The notes below the pieces were generated by a model that saw nothing but the letters and a program-made list of their open reading frames with translations, was not told the DNA's origin and did no database searches. Positions 17,101 to 25,710 of a stretch of DNA of 33,052 nucleotides are shown piece by piece. The stretch's first letter is position 1. The number at the start of each line of letters is the position of its first letter. The translations under genes were made by a program, and so were the position numbers. Origin of the DNA: CAYWMD01 sp964458575 (GTDB lineage: Bacteria; Verrucomicrobiota; Verrucomicrobiia; Limisphaerales; JADLHS01); the NCBI GenBank assembly GCA_964458575.1, contig CAYWMD010000070.1:1-33052 (forward strand). The letters are read 5' to 3'.

Positions 17101-18969
17101 GGCCTTGCGACCACGAATTATGCAATTCGGACGGTTGGCGGGGAAACGATGCTCTTCCTCGACACCTTGATGACCGCGACGCCCAAGCGCATTGAGTTGG
17201 GGGTTTCAAATATCACCAATCATCCGCCGGTGCTGGCGACGAATGCCGACGTGGCCATCGGCGAAGGACAGACCCTGATCCTTACCAATTCCGCGACGGA
17301 TCCGGAAACCAACGCATTGACTTTCTCGCTGGGCGCCGGGGCACCGGCGGGCATGACCATCAATTCCAGCGGCGTGTTGAACTGGACGCCCGGCGAGACG
17401 AACGGCGGGTCAAATTTCATCGTGACCGTGATCGTCACCGACAACGGTCTGCCGGCGTTGAGCGCGAGCAACAGTTTCACGGTGATCGTCAACGAGATCA
17501 ACCAGCCTCCCGTCCTCTCGCCGCAATCCGACCGGATCATGGTGGTGCAGACGTTGCTGACGGTGGTCAACGCGGCCACGGATGCCGACCTCCCCGCCAA
17601 CTCTCTGGGGTACACCCTGCTCGCGGGGCCAACCAACGCGGTGATCAATTCCGCCGGCGTGATTACGTGGACGCCCGTGGCCGAACAGGCGCCGAGCACC
17701 AACACGTTCACGACCGTGGTGACGGACACGAACCCGCTGGCTGTGAACGCACAGAATCTGAGTGCCACCAACAGCTTCATCGTTGCGGTGACGGCCAACC
17801 CGCTCTCGTTGCCTGCGCAGACCAACCGCACCTTGGATGAGTTGACACTGCTCATCGTGACCAACACCGCGACCCATCTGGGCCTCTCCACCAACGACGT
17901 TGGCCAGGTCGTATCGAACACGTTCAATTTCACCTACGCCAACCGCGACGCGCTGCTGGCTGACGGATGGGACTTCCTTGCGCGGACCACCAACAGCTCT
18001 CCCCGGGATACCGAGCGGACCAATGGCGCGGTGGTTTCGTATGACCAGTTTGAGCATCCCGGCTCCCTGCGCATCCCCGTGGACATCGGGGATCTCTGGG
18101 CCGCCGCGGACAACTCACGCAACAGCTTGTTCCGCAACATATCGTCGAACTGGGTCTCGGCGCGTTTGCTTCTGTCCTTTTCCCCGACGCAGAATTACCA
18201 GCAGGTGCAGTTCGCGTTGTATCAGGACGACGGCAACTACCTCCAGGCTGGATTCGGGTATAACACCAACCTGGGCGGCCGAGCCACGACGCTGATCCGG
18301 GAACTGAACGGTTCGCCGGTGCTGATCGGCTCGAAAAGCAATTCCACCTCGACCCTGCAACTGCGGCTGGATCGAAACGCCACCAATGGCAACGTCAGCG
18401 CGTTCTACAGTCCGGATGAAACCAACTGGATTTCCATCGCCAGTGCCGCCCAATCATTTGCGAATCCTCGTCTGGGCATCTGGACCGGGGGCTCGGCTTC
18501 GGGCTTTCCCAACCTGGATTTGACGCGGTTGGATGTCGTCGTAAGCAATCCGCCCAATCGTGTCAACTACCAGCTCATCGCGCCGCCGGCGGGTGCTGTG
18601 ATCAGTCCCAATGGCGTCATCACCTGGACGCCGGACGCGAGTCAGGGGCCGGGTGTTTATTCAATTACCACGGTGGCCAGCGACCTGTCCGAGCCGCCAC
18701 TCATGGTGACCAATACCTTCACGGTCGTTGTCAACGATGTCGTTCCCAGTGTGGTGCGGATCACCGACATCAAGTTGAACAACGGGAATGTAATCGTCAC
18801 CTGGGATGCCATCAGCAACCGCACCTACCGGGTGCAACAGCGCACGAACCTGATCAGCGCAGCGTGGAGCGACGTGCCTCCCGACTTGACGGCGACCGGC
18901 TCCTCGGCGAGCAAAACCAACAGTCTCGGACTGTCACAAAGTTTCTATCGCGTCGTGCTCCTGCCCTAA
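14194..18969 (+). CDS. Large secreted multidomain polysaccharide-deacetylase-like protein
   Basis: This 1591-residue protein has a signal peptide (RRFPKFLLLGAVFLAAVAAA). Domains in order: a beta-helix-like N-terminus (about 30-350), a lectin/DUF1349-like jelly-roll module (about 369-580), a BACON-like domain (about 583-684), and a NodB/CE4-type deacetylase domain (about 690-990). These are followed by two cadherin/He_PIG Ig-like domains (about 1008-1235), a second copy of the jelly-roll module (about 1242-1454), a further Ig-like domain and the FYRVVLLP terminal module (about 1520-1591). Deacetylase motifs are Asp706-Asp707 (SVWVDDSS), the zinc pair His753/His757 (HTVHH), FPCG at 795-798 and His877 (LVFHGL). 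These fit CE4 enzymes, though the canonical TFDDG and the arginine motif are altered. Extracellular de-N-acetylation or binding of the local polysaccharide is inferred. A terminator follows at 18999-19037. Confidence 0.82.
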   Translation: MRRFPKFLLLGAVFLAAVAAAPAATIVVGSNSNWSSLTGGSGPAGVPDTTDSVMVTNGATLTVDATNAQCASLQLGATSAAFGNGTLAFQSNSQLTCATNMILGSGDRTGSLDFTAGGRLRLGGSVTVAALGVFTAGTGTIEYVGASTQAVTSALGDYNHLTVNGAGPFLLSASVSVNGTLTLASGVLTTGTNTLTITTGGSVSGGNAASHVNGRLRKDFSAGDGQSFMFAVGDGLSYSPINLTALNVTSPGSLTARATAGDHPLVGSSPLNLYQSVNRYWTLTNSPAGIAVATNLVTFNYVGVGADVDANVNTSTFMVGRYDGTWSTNTVAARTATNTSVLAVTAFGDFAIGNQTYGGPVSYTTNTVFFTYTNRAALLADGWDFMARATNGSPRDTETTAGTSPPDVAYARTNADFGTVLRIPAGTGDLWMSANNTRNSLFRNLSPDWASVRLQVAFAPTQPFQQMQLVLYQDDNNYAEIGSVYTYPTNPIVTFSQETNGVPHVTASTALAVTNLFLRLDRDLYFGLVMGFYSLDGTNWVALGHVDQDFVNPRLAIWAGGSPSGFPSVDLYRLDIVTSDTPVVTALDFQRSTFVFSGVAGQPCTNLQRARVIHRGPAGLHWTLTNTASWLSTSVTNGDGATAFDLSVNTTGLPAGIYETALKFGAPGAANDPATFNVRLILNPDVRARAATWRGGKKAAMSVWVDDSSGVMFNIMQTNGYTGSYLLWGVDATHFIPTFFTNYYNAGMELGAHTVHHVCNELMDERELRSEIESNVADILKFTPARREDLITFAFPCGVAGVRQKAAAADYFLITRGYNVNQLEDPSPYDWMFLKAFNSHENDPSSYNPACPPNPADFKTIVDDAIAQGKWANLVFHGLNNDDGAVAYSVGKDIWVARGGVVGKYVLQRDRTVISNYVETTGDIRFDCYRFPLERSILRDFETSMTTNDLLTLQVKVTGIPAVTNVTVDGLATTNYAIRTVGGETMLFLDTLMTATPKRIELGVSNITNHPPVLATNADVAIGEGQTLILTNSATDPETNALTFSLGAGAPAGMTINSSGVLNWTPGETNGGSNFIVTVIVTDNGLPALSASNSFTVIVNEINQPPVLSPQSDRIMVVQTLLTVVNAATDADLPANSLGYTLLAGPTNAVINSAGVITWTPVAEQAPSTNTFTTVVTDTNPLAVNAQNLSATNSFIVAVTANPLSLPAQTNRTLDELTLLIVTNTATHLGLSTNDVGQVVSNTFNFTYANRDALLADGWDFLARTTNSSPRDTERTNGAVVSYDQFEHPGSLRIPVDIGDLWAAADNSRNSLFRNISSNWVSARLLLSFSPTQNYQQVQFALYQDDGNYLQAGFGYNTNLGGRATTLIRELNGSPVLIGSKSNSTSTLQLRLDRNATNGNVSAFYSPDETNWISIASAAQSFANPRLGIWTGGSASGFPNLDLTRLDVVVSNPPNRVNYQLIAPPAGAVISPNGVITWTPDASQGPGVYSITTVASDLSEPPLMVTNTFTVVVNDVVPSVVRITDIKLNNGNVIVTWDAISNRTYRVQQRTNLISAAWSDVPPDLTATGSSASKTNSLGLSQSFYRVVLLP

Positions 18970-18998
18970 ATCGCCAAGAGGGATTTGCGGATTGAAAG

Positions 18999-19037
18999 CA
19001 AAAGCCCCTCACCCAACTGCCGGGTGAGGGGCTTTTG
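18999..19037. terminator. Bidirectional rho-independent terminator
   Basis: A perfect 16-bp inverted repeat (18999-19014 with 19022-19037) with a 7-nt loop. Its core is AGCCCCTCACCC/GGGTGAGGGGCT flanked by AAAA and TTTT. It lies between the convergent genes ending at 18969 and 19059 and should stop transcription from both sides. Confidence 0.93.
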
Positions 19038-19058
19038 AATATCCTTCGGGCCGCCGTT

Positions 19059-19766
19059 CTAGAACCAGACAAATCGCTCCGGCACGTACACGATGTCCGA
19101 AGGCTTCAGGTAGAACGACTCCGTGCTGGTTTTCGACTTCAGGGCGCTCTTCATATCCAGCACGTATTTCTTCGTCGCGCCCCCTTCCTGGCGGATCACC
19201 GTGACTTCCTTCAGATTGGCCTTCGTGTAGTCGAAACCGCCGGCTTCCATGATTGCTTCCAATGCTGTGATCGGGTGATCCGAGGAAACCTTCCCCGGCC
19301 GTAGCACGGCCCCGGTCACATAGACCGCATAAGCTGAGGAGACCACGGTCACCGTGACCGCCTTCGATACCAACTGGGTCGCGTAGCTCTTCAACAGTTC
19401 CTTCTCCAATTCGCTTGGCGTCAGCCCTGCGGCCCTCACCTCCCCAATGAGGGGCAGCGTGATGTTCCCGTCGCGCCGGACGGGCTGTGGCTGGGATTGG
19501 GCATCAAGATTTGGGGAGCCTGGGAACGTAACCCGCAGCACGTCACCCTCACGCAGGATGATCGCCTCGGCTTGGGTCGTTTTCGCTCCGCTGGCGGCGG
19601 CGTTCCGATAAGATCCAGAAGGGGATTGGCAACCAGCGGAAAGCGCCACGATCAACGCGACCGGCGCCAGCTTCCACACGCTAAAACGGCGACCCGCCCT
19701 CGCTCTGTCTGGACGTTCCTCCCCGGTGTTCTGTTCCGAAATCTTGATCTTCAAGTCATTGGTCAT
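19059..19766 (-). CDS. Wza-type polysaccharide export lipoprotein (Poly_export/SLBB)
   Basis: This 235-residue protein has an N-terminal membrane segment ending in a lipobox-like ALSAGC, giving lipidated Cys46 and probable outer-membrane anchoring. It is followed by a polysaccharide biosynthesis/export domain (about residues 70-150: LREGDVLRVTFPGSPNLDAQ, RDGNITLPLIGEVRAAGLT). An SLBB domain follows (about 152-225: VYVTGAVLRPGKVSSDHPIT, AIMEAGGFDYTKANLKEVTV). Wza relatives form the outer-membrane export channel; at this size only one SLBB domain is present. It is transcribed against the operon from its own promoter (19810-19837). The ATG is supported by GGAGG 7 nt upstream. The segment before the lipobox is unusually long (about 30 residues, charged), which leaves a little doubt about the start. 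Confidence 0.9.
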   Translation of the reverse strand: MTNDLKIKISEQNTGEERPDRARAGRRFSVWKLAPVALIVALSAGCQSPSGSYRNAAASGAKTTQAEAIILREGDVLRVTFPGSPNLDAQSQPQPVRRDGNITLPLIGEVRAAGLTPSELEKELLKSYATQLVSKAVTVTVVSSAYAVYVTGAVLRPGKVSSDHPITALEAIMEAGGFDYTKANLKEVTVIRQEGGATKKYVLDMKSALKSKTSTESFYLKPSDIVYVPERFVWF

Positions 19767-19773
19767 TATGCAG

Positions 19774-19778
19774 CCTCC
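19774..19778 (-). promoter_or_regulatory. Shine-Dalgarno site of the Wza-like gene
   Basis: GGAGG on the minus strand, 7 nt before the ATG at 19766. It supports that start. Confidence 0.8.
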
Positions 19779-19809
19779 GCATTACGTTTGTTCCATTTCA
19801 ACCAGTCAA

Positions 19810-19837
19810 ATGATAGCCTGCTTACACCGCTGGTCAA
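19810..19837 (-). promoter_or_regulatory. Candidate sigma-70 promoter of the Wza-like gene
   Basis: On the minus strand, TTGACC (19832-19837) and TATCAT (19810-19815) are separated by 16 nt. Each matches the consensus at five of six positions. The -10 lies 43 nt before the start codon. This is one of the few clear promoter candidates in the window. Confidence 0.6.
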
Positions 19838-20227
19838 AAAGGATTTAGACCGGAGCTTGCGGATGGTCATCCGTAAAAAGTCGGGTCGGGATGGGTCTTG
19901 CGTCCCCCGTCGTTCGATCAATCCGACAATTGCCCATTTTTTTAGCCACATCTGTCCTTGCGGTCTGGAAATGCGGTCAAAACGTTCGTTCTCTTTCGGG
20001 ACAAGCCTGTCCTCGGAAACTCCAGCGTGCAGCGGCGTGATAAGAGAATATGCGAAGCCGTTTCGGAAAAAGTAATCGCCCCCGCGGGCCGCACTCCGCA
20101 AACCCATTGAATGTCACGATGTTGGTCCGATTCACAGTCTTCGACACCCAAGTTTACCGCTGCGGTCACCCCGGACATTCCTGCGCTCTGAGCCATTGGC
20201 AAAACTTATGCGATTGGCCCAGGTGTG
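19838..20227. other. Intergenic region between divergent envelope genes
   Basis: About 390 nt upstream of the divergent Wza-like and FN3/cadherin-like genes. No open frame here looks coding, and no tRNA or clear terminator is seen. It should contain the promoter for the plus-strand gene, but no -35/-10 pair stands out. Confidence 0.4.
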
Positions 20228-23211
20228 ATGTTAAGGAACAGAGGATCATTCGTCGGGTTGAGGCGCGTTGTATGGAGCCTTCTTGTCTTCACCAGCCTCT
20301 TCGTGTGTTCAGAACTGCGGACCTTGGCCGCCGGAAGTGTGGGTTTGACTTGGAATCCCAGCACCGATCCCAACGTCGTGGGCTATCGGCTCTACTACGG
20401 CGTCGCGAGTCACGTTTACACCAACGTCGTGGACGTCGGTGAAGCTACCGGCGTAACTGTTTCCAACCTGGTTGAAGGCGCGACTTATTACTTCGCCGCG
20501 ACGGCCTACAATCTTCTGGGTATGGAGAGCGATTATTCCGACGAGATTTCCTACACTGTGCCTCTCTCCACCGTGCCCAATCAACCGCCAACGCTGAATG
20601 CGCTGAACAACCTGACGATCAATGAGGGTACGGGTCAGCAGACGGTGAACCTGAGCGGGATCGGGTCGGGAGCGAGCAACGAAGTGCAAACCTTGACAGT
20701 AACGGCCAGTTCGAGCAATCCGGGACTGATTCCGACACCGACGATTACCTACACGAGCCCGAACGCGACGGGAACATTGCGGTTTACGCCGGTGGCACTG
20801 GGTTTTGGATCGGCGACGATCACAGTGACAGTCAACGACGGTGGCGCGAGCAATAATATTATAACGCGCACGTTCACGGTGACGGTCAATGCGGTGAACC
20901 AGCCGCCGACGTTGAATGCGTTGAGCAACCTGACCATCAACGAAGGCGCGGGGCAGCAGACGGTGAATTTGAGCGGCATTGGATCGGGAGCGAGCAACGA
21001 AGTGCAGACATTGACGGTAACGGCCAGTTCGAGCAATCCGGGNNNNNNNNNNNNNNNNNNNNNNNNNNNNNNNNNNNNNNNNNNNNNNNNNNNNNNNNNN
21101 NNNNNNNNNNNNNNNNNNNNNNNNNNNNNNNNNNNNNNNNNNGAGCGAGCAACGAAGTGCAGACATTGACGGTAACGGCCAGTTCGAGCAATCCGGGACT
21201 GATTCCGACGCCGACAATTACCTACACGAGCCCGAACGCGACGGGGACATTGCGGTTTACGCCGGTGGCGCTGGGTTTTGGATCGGCGACGATCACGGTG
21301 ACAATCAATGACGGTGGGGCAAGCAACAACATCGCGACGCAGACCTTCACGGTGACGGTCAATGCGGTGAACCAGCCGCCGACGCTGAATGGGTTGAGCA
21401 ACCTGGCGATCAACCAGGGTGTGGGGCAGCAGACGGTGAACTTGAGCGGGATTGGAACAGGGGCGAGCAACGAAGTGCAGACGTTGACAGTGACGGCCAG
21501 TTCGAGCAATCCGGGGTTGATTCCGACACCGACGATTACCTACACGAGCCCGAACGCGACGGGAACATTGCGGTTCACGCCGGTGGCGTCGGCGTCCGGA
21601 TCGGCGACGATCACGGTGACGGTCAACGACGGTGGGGCGAGCAACAATATCGTGACCCGCACGTTCACGGTGACGGTCGGCAGCAACACGCCACCGACGA
21701 TTAGCGCGATCAGTGATCAGGTCATCTCGACCAACACCAGCACAAGTGCGATTGCGTTCACGATTGGCGATTCAGAGAGTTCGGCCACCAACCTGATGGT
21801 GTGGGCGGCCTCGTCGAATCCGGCGCTGATCCCGACCAACAACATTGTATTCGGCGGCAGTGGGAGCAACCGCACAGTGACGCTCACGCCGTTGGCCAAC
21901 CAGAGCGGGGATGCGGCCGTTACCATCACCGTCAGCGATGGTCTGGCGACCGCCGGCACCAATTTCACGCTCAGCGTGTTGGGAACGCCGCCGCCGCCGA
22001 CGATGCTGACCCTGGTGATGAATGGCGAAGGTTCGGTCTGGCCGGACCTCGCCGCGCAGAGCCTGTCGGTGGGGAAAACTTACTCGCTGACGGCGACCCC
22101 GGGATCGGATCAGGTGTTTGTGGGCTGGAGTGGCAGCGTCGCTTCCTCGTTGCGGACCATCAGCTTCGTGATGGAGTCCAATCTCCTGATCCAGGCCAAT
22201 TTCATGCCGAATCCATTCACGGCCGCGCGCGGCGTTTACAACGGCTTGTTTTACGAGGACGATGAAGTGCGATTCAACCAGTCCGGCTTTTTCCGGCTGG
22301 CGGTATCCACGCGCGGCACGTATTCGGGCTGGCTGTTGATTGGCGCGCGGCGGTATGCGTTCAGTGGTTTGTTCAATCTGCAAGGGCAGAGCACGCTGGT
22401 GATTGCGCGCCGTGGGGAGACTCCCCTCACGCTCGAGTTGAACTTGATCGGCAACCAGGGCGATGAAATCAGCGGACACCTGACCGACGGCGTTTGGACC
22501 ACGAGTCTGGGCGCCCGCCGGTCGTCGTTTAACGCGGCGAACAACCCGGCGCCCCAGGCCGGCCTCTACACGCTCGTCATGCCTGGCCAGACGGCGGACT
22601 CCGCGTTGCCCACGGGCCATGGTTACGGCCGGGTGATCGTGGATCAAAACGGGCTGCTGCGCTTCGTTGCCGGTTTGGCGGATGGAACCGTGATCAGCCA
22701 GAGTGCCATGCTCTCCCCGGATGGCCAATGGCCGTTGTATGTGCCGCTTTATGCGGGGCGGGGACAGGTGATGAGTTGGTTGACCTTCACGAATCTGCCG
22801 ACCACGGATTTGAGCGGACGACTGAACTGGATCAAGCAGGCTTACCCGCGCTGGCGCTATTATCCCGCTGGTTTCACCAATGAATTGCAGGTGGCCGGTT
22901 CGGCTTACACGCCGCCGACCGCTGGCAGCCAATTGCTGAACTTCGTGAATCCGCGCATGGATTTCATCGGCGGCAACCTGGGCAATGATCTGACCACCGC
23001 GCTGGTGTTCAATCCGAGCGGCACGCAGGCGACGGGTCCGGGCCTCGAGATGAACTTCTACCAATCCAGCGGCCTCTATTTTGGCAAAACCTGGGATCCG
23101 TCCATGGCCCGATGGTTCTACTTCGGCGGGGCGGTCCTGCAAAAGGTCAATGCCGGCTACGGCTATCTGCTGGGCCCGAATCAGTCCAGCCAGAACATCC
23201 TCACGCCATAA
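20228..23211 (+). CDS. FN3 plus cadherin-like repeat surface protein, interrupted by a scaffold gap
   Basis: The protein starts with a signal peptide (VVWSLLVFTSLFVCSELRTL), then a fibronectin type III domain (VGLTWNPSTDPNVVGYRLYY ... YYFAATAYN). Tandem 106-residue cadherin/Ig-like repeats follow, each beginning N-Q-P-P-T-L-N and containing TINEG, GASNEVQTLTVTASSSNPG and TVNDGGASNN. After a divergent last repeat come an InlB-type repeat (GEGSVWPDLAAQSLSVGKTY ... FVGWSG) and a C-terminal beta-rich domain of about 330 residues (YNGLFYEDDEVRFNQSGFFR). ATG 20228 is preferred over the in-frame GTG at 20225. The gap at 21043-21142 lies inside the repeats and shifts the apparent frame; joining the flanks through their shared 55 bases restores it. 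The true length is unknown. A surface adhesive or structural role is inferred. Confidence 0.8.
20579..21684 (+). repeat. Tandem 318-bp cadherin-like coding repeats
   Basis: Units begin at 20579, 20897 and 21370, plus one whose start falls in the gap. The period is 318 bp (106 codons), with very high DNA identity between units. The last unit is 315 bp long and ends at the N-T-P-P-T-I variant (21685). At least three units exist, and the exact number cannot be known because of the N run. Confidence 0.9.
21043..21142. other. Scaffold gap (100 Ns)
   Basis: One hundred Ns, a placeholder length. The 55 bases before it (20988-21042) are identical to the 55 bases after it (21143-21197). Either the contigs simply overlap there, or the gap hides one or more extra 318-bp units. 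Confidence 0.97.
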
Positions 23212-23256
23212 GCTGAAGGGCGACGGCCCGCTCGGGTGAAAACGCGCGGGTCGGGG

Positions 23257-24819
23257 TTACTGCACGAACTGGAACGCATACAGATCCGCGTCGCGCACGA
23301 GAAACTTGAGCCGCACCGGCTTTCCGGCGAGTTGGCTCACGTCCGGGTTCCCGCGCCAGCTTACCCCGCGGTTGATCTCATTGGCCGTGTGAATGAGATC
23401 GCATTGTTCGGGTTTGAAACCCTCGAGCGGCGCGCCATTTTCATCCAGAATTCCCACCCGCACCATGCCGGTCGCCGAAGTGTCCACGTTGAGCACGAGC
23501 CTTTTGCCGGAGAAAACCACCGGCGGAGTCGTGAACTCTCCCCCGGTGTAAATTCCGCGGACGGAGGTGAACCCGTCCCGGCGCGAAATCACCCGGCTGA
23601 TGCAGGTGATGTCCTGGGTCGCGCCCAACCCTTTCGAGGTGAGGATGCTTTTGTTCTTTTCGTTGCGATCCCACCCGTGCAGCCATTCACCGCCGCGGTA
23701 GTAGAGATACATTTCTCGTCCCGTTTTGTCCGGGACCAACCCCCAGAGCATGCGCACGCAACCCCAGTCGAACTCCCCTTTCATCCCCAGGGGTACGAAG
23801 GGCCGCCGATCATAACGTTCCCATTTGATGCCGTCCCGGCTGGCGGCGAACTGGGTGTCCAGCGGGCCGGCGTTGATCGGAGATTCCTTCGTGAACTCCG
23901 GCAGCCGGCCGGAGTAATGAAAATACGTGGTGGGAAACATGAAGTGAGCGCGCGCGGCCCACGGATACTTGACCGCTGCGCTGGTGTAGAAGTCCACCGC
24001 CGGGAGGTCGTCCTCTTTCAGATCCTGATCGTCTGGCTGGAAAACCACCGGCATGTCCTGCACCACCGGAAAGCCGCCGAGACGGTCGGATTCCCCGCGG
24101 GAGATGCTCCGTGCCCGGCCCCGGCGTTCGGGCCGGTTGTAGCGCACGTAGGCCACATACTTGTTCAAAGCGTCATCCCAAAAAATCACGTTCTGTGAAT
24201 CAAGGTGGCTGCGCTTTTCCTCCGGGCGCGCGGTCAGGACCGACGGATGCGTCAACTTCCAATGGATGCCGTCGCCGGACGAATAAATCCGCAACCCCGA
24301 TCCTTCCGGTCCGAATCGGCACACCATGCGGAAGCGTTGCTCGGTTGGGGCCTTGGGGTCGAGGAACACCATCCCGGCGTCCTGCCCGAGGATCACGCCG
24401 TTGGCACCATGACCAAACACAATGTTGTTCTGGCGGTCACCGTGGTAGGCCACCAAACCAGCCGGGACGCGCTCCCAATGGATGCCATCCGCGGAGGTGG
24501 CGTAGCCGACGCAGCCGTTCGTGTGCCCGGTGTCCCACTGCACCGAGTCCATGGCGTGGTACCACATGTGGTACGTCTTGCCGTCAAACAACACGCTGCT
24601 GTACGGCCCGATGCCGCCCTTCTCCCACGGACGCTCCGGTTTGATGCACATCTCCCCGCTCTTGCGCGGTGGATGGACGATGATTTCCACGCCTTTGGCG
24701 TCCGTCAGGAACAACCCGTCAATAAACACCTGACGTTGATCGCCGATCTGGATCGGCCCGGCGAAACTGAAGTGGGCGAGCAAAAGCAGGGTCAGGCAGG
24801 TGATGGTGATTCGCTTCAT
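23257..24819 (-). CDS. Secreted beta-propeller glycosidase-like protein
   Basis: This 520-residue protein has a signal peptide (MKRITITCLTLLLLAHFSFA) and a propeller fold of the GH32/GH43/GH68 type. The evidence is recurring blade motifs of the form S-x-D-G-I-x-W: YATSADGIHWERV, IYSSGDGIHWKLT and AASRDGIKWERY. Other segments resembling propeller strands are KTYHMWYHAMDS, DAGMVFLDPKAP and EMYLYYRGGEW. It ends in a beta-sandwich (KRLVLNVDTSATGMVRVGIL). Such proteins are common in Verrucomicrobia and Planctomycetes and are annotated as glycosidase-like, but the catalytic acids cannot be assigned here. An in-frame ATG also exists at 24834; 24819 is chosen because the signal peptide then starts with M-K-R. 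It converges on the repeat protein and diverges from pgsA with 217 nt between. Confidence 0.75.
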   Translation of the reverse strand: MKRITITCLTLLLLAHFSFAGPIQIGDQRQVFIDGLFLTDAKGVEIIVHPPRKSGEMCIKPERPWEKGGIGPYSSVLFDGKTYHMWYHAMDSVQWDTGHTNGCVGYATSADGIHWERVPAGLVAYHGDRQNNIVFGHGANGVILGQDAGMVFLDPKAPTEQRFRMVCRFGPEGSGLRIYSSGDGIHWKLTHPSVLTARPEEKRSHLDSQNVIFWDDALNKYVAYVRYNRPERRGRARSISRGESDRLGGFPVVQDMPVVFQPDDQDLKEDDLPAVDFYTSAAVKYPWAARAHFMFPTTYFHYSGRLPEFTKESPINAGPLDTQFAASRDGIKWERYDRRPFVPLGMKGEFDWGCVRMLWGLVPDKTGREMYLYYRGGEWLHGWDRNEKNKSILTSKGLGATQDITCISRVISRRDGFTSVRGIYTGGEFTTPPVVFSGKRLVLNVDTSATGMVRVGILDENGAPLEGFKPEQCDLIHTANEINRGVSWRGNPDVSQLAGKPVRLKFLVRDADLYAFQFVQ

Positions 24820-25036
24820 GGCGTTTGCGGTCATGTTCGGGACATATCGGTTTTGGTGTTACGAGTGACGGAAGCACGGCCTTCGCGTCAATTCTACGCC
24901 TCCAAGCTAAAGGGAAGTTGTGTCGTGTCAAACCTTCACGCCAAGCGAATTGACCAAAGCAGTTTTCCTGAAGTTGTCGGCGGAGCTTTTGGAACTTGCG
25001 CGCCGCAACCTCCAACCGGCATGGTGGTCGGCGACG

Positions 25037-25663
25037 ATGAATCTGCCCAACAAGCTAACCGTGTCACGCTTCGTTCTGACAGCGGCGTTTCTCTGGGCCA
25101 TGTTCTCGCGTTCACCGGTCAACGATACGCTCGCGCTGGTTTTCTTCTGCCTCGCCGGCATCACCGACTTTCTCGATGGCCGTATTGCCCGCCAACGCGG
25201 GTTGATCACCAACTTCGGCATTTTGATGGACCCGCTGGCGGACAAGGTGCTGACCTGCTCGGCGTTCATCGCGCTGGTCGAGCGGTATGTTCTGGTTCCG
25301 CCCCCGGCGGTGTTTCACTTGGGCTCGTACGAGTTTTCACCCAAGGTACAAGCCTGGATGGCGGTGGTCATCGTGACGCGCGAACTGGCCATCACCGGTC
25401 TGCGGCTGCTGGCCGCGTCGAAAAATGTCGTGCTCGCGGCCGAACGCTACGGCAAGCACAAGACCATTTCGCAAATCGTCGCCATCATTGCGTTGCTGGT
25501 GATGGACGCGTCCGTGGAATGGTGGCCATGGTTGCAGGGCCTGTTGAAAAGTTGGGTGCCGGCGTTTGCGCTGCTCTCGTTGTGGGCCACGGTGTTGTTG
25601 ACCACTTCCTCGGGCGTGCTGTACCTGTGGCGCAACCGCGAATTATACCTCCGCGAAATGTGA
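25037..25663 (+). CDS. pgsA: CDP-diacylglycerol-glycerol-3-phosphate 3-phosphatidyltransferase
   Basis: This 208-residue integral membrane enzyme makes phosphatidylglycerol phosphate from CDP-diacylglycerol and glycerol-3-phosphate. The CDP-alcohol phosphotransferase signature D-G-x2-A-R-x8-G-x3-D-x3-D is complete: Asp47, Gly48, Ala51, Arg52, Gly61, Asp65 and Asp69, with Asp44 just before. The N-terminal NLPNKLTVSRF is the usual start of PgsA, so ATG 25037 is chosen even though the frame is open upstream to 24920. Five to six hydrophobic segments follow (FVLTAAFLWAMF, ALVFFCLAGITDFL, MAVVIVTRELAITGLRLLAA and others), and length is typical. It is a housekeeping gene with no link to the polysaccharide operon. 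Confidence 0.93.
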   Translation: MNLPNKLTVSRFVLTAAFLWAMFSRSPVNDTLALVFFCLAGITDFLDGRIARQRGLITNFGILMDPLADKVLTCSAFIALVERYVLVPPPAVFHLGSYEFSPKVQAWMAVVIVTRELAITGLRLLAASKNVVLAAERYGKHKTISQIVAIIALLVMDASVEWWPWLQGLLKSWVPAFALLSLWATVLLTTSSGVLYLWRNRELYLREM

Positions 25664-25710
25664 GCGGTGGCTCGCCGCGCGCTGTCCCCGCCCGCGACTT
25701 TCCTGGGGGA

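Noticed and set aside
21043..21142. Frameshift or split gene in the repeat protein
   Set aside because: The frame change is caused by the arbitrary 100-N placeholder. Overlapping the identical flanks restores a single frame.
20579..21684. Possible CRISPR or satellite array
   Set aside because: The repeat period is 318 bp, in frame and protein-coding, with no short repeats separated by unique spacers.
21772..23142. 456-codon open frame on the minus strand
   Set aside because: It lies opposite the repeat protein's C-terminal half, is very rich in Arg, His and Gly, and has no domain or ribosome site. It is an antisense shadow in GC-rich DNA.
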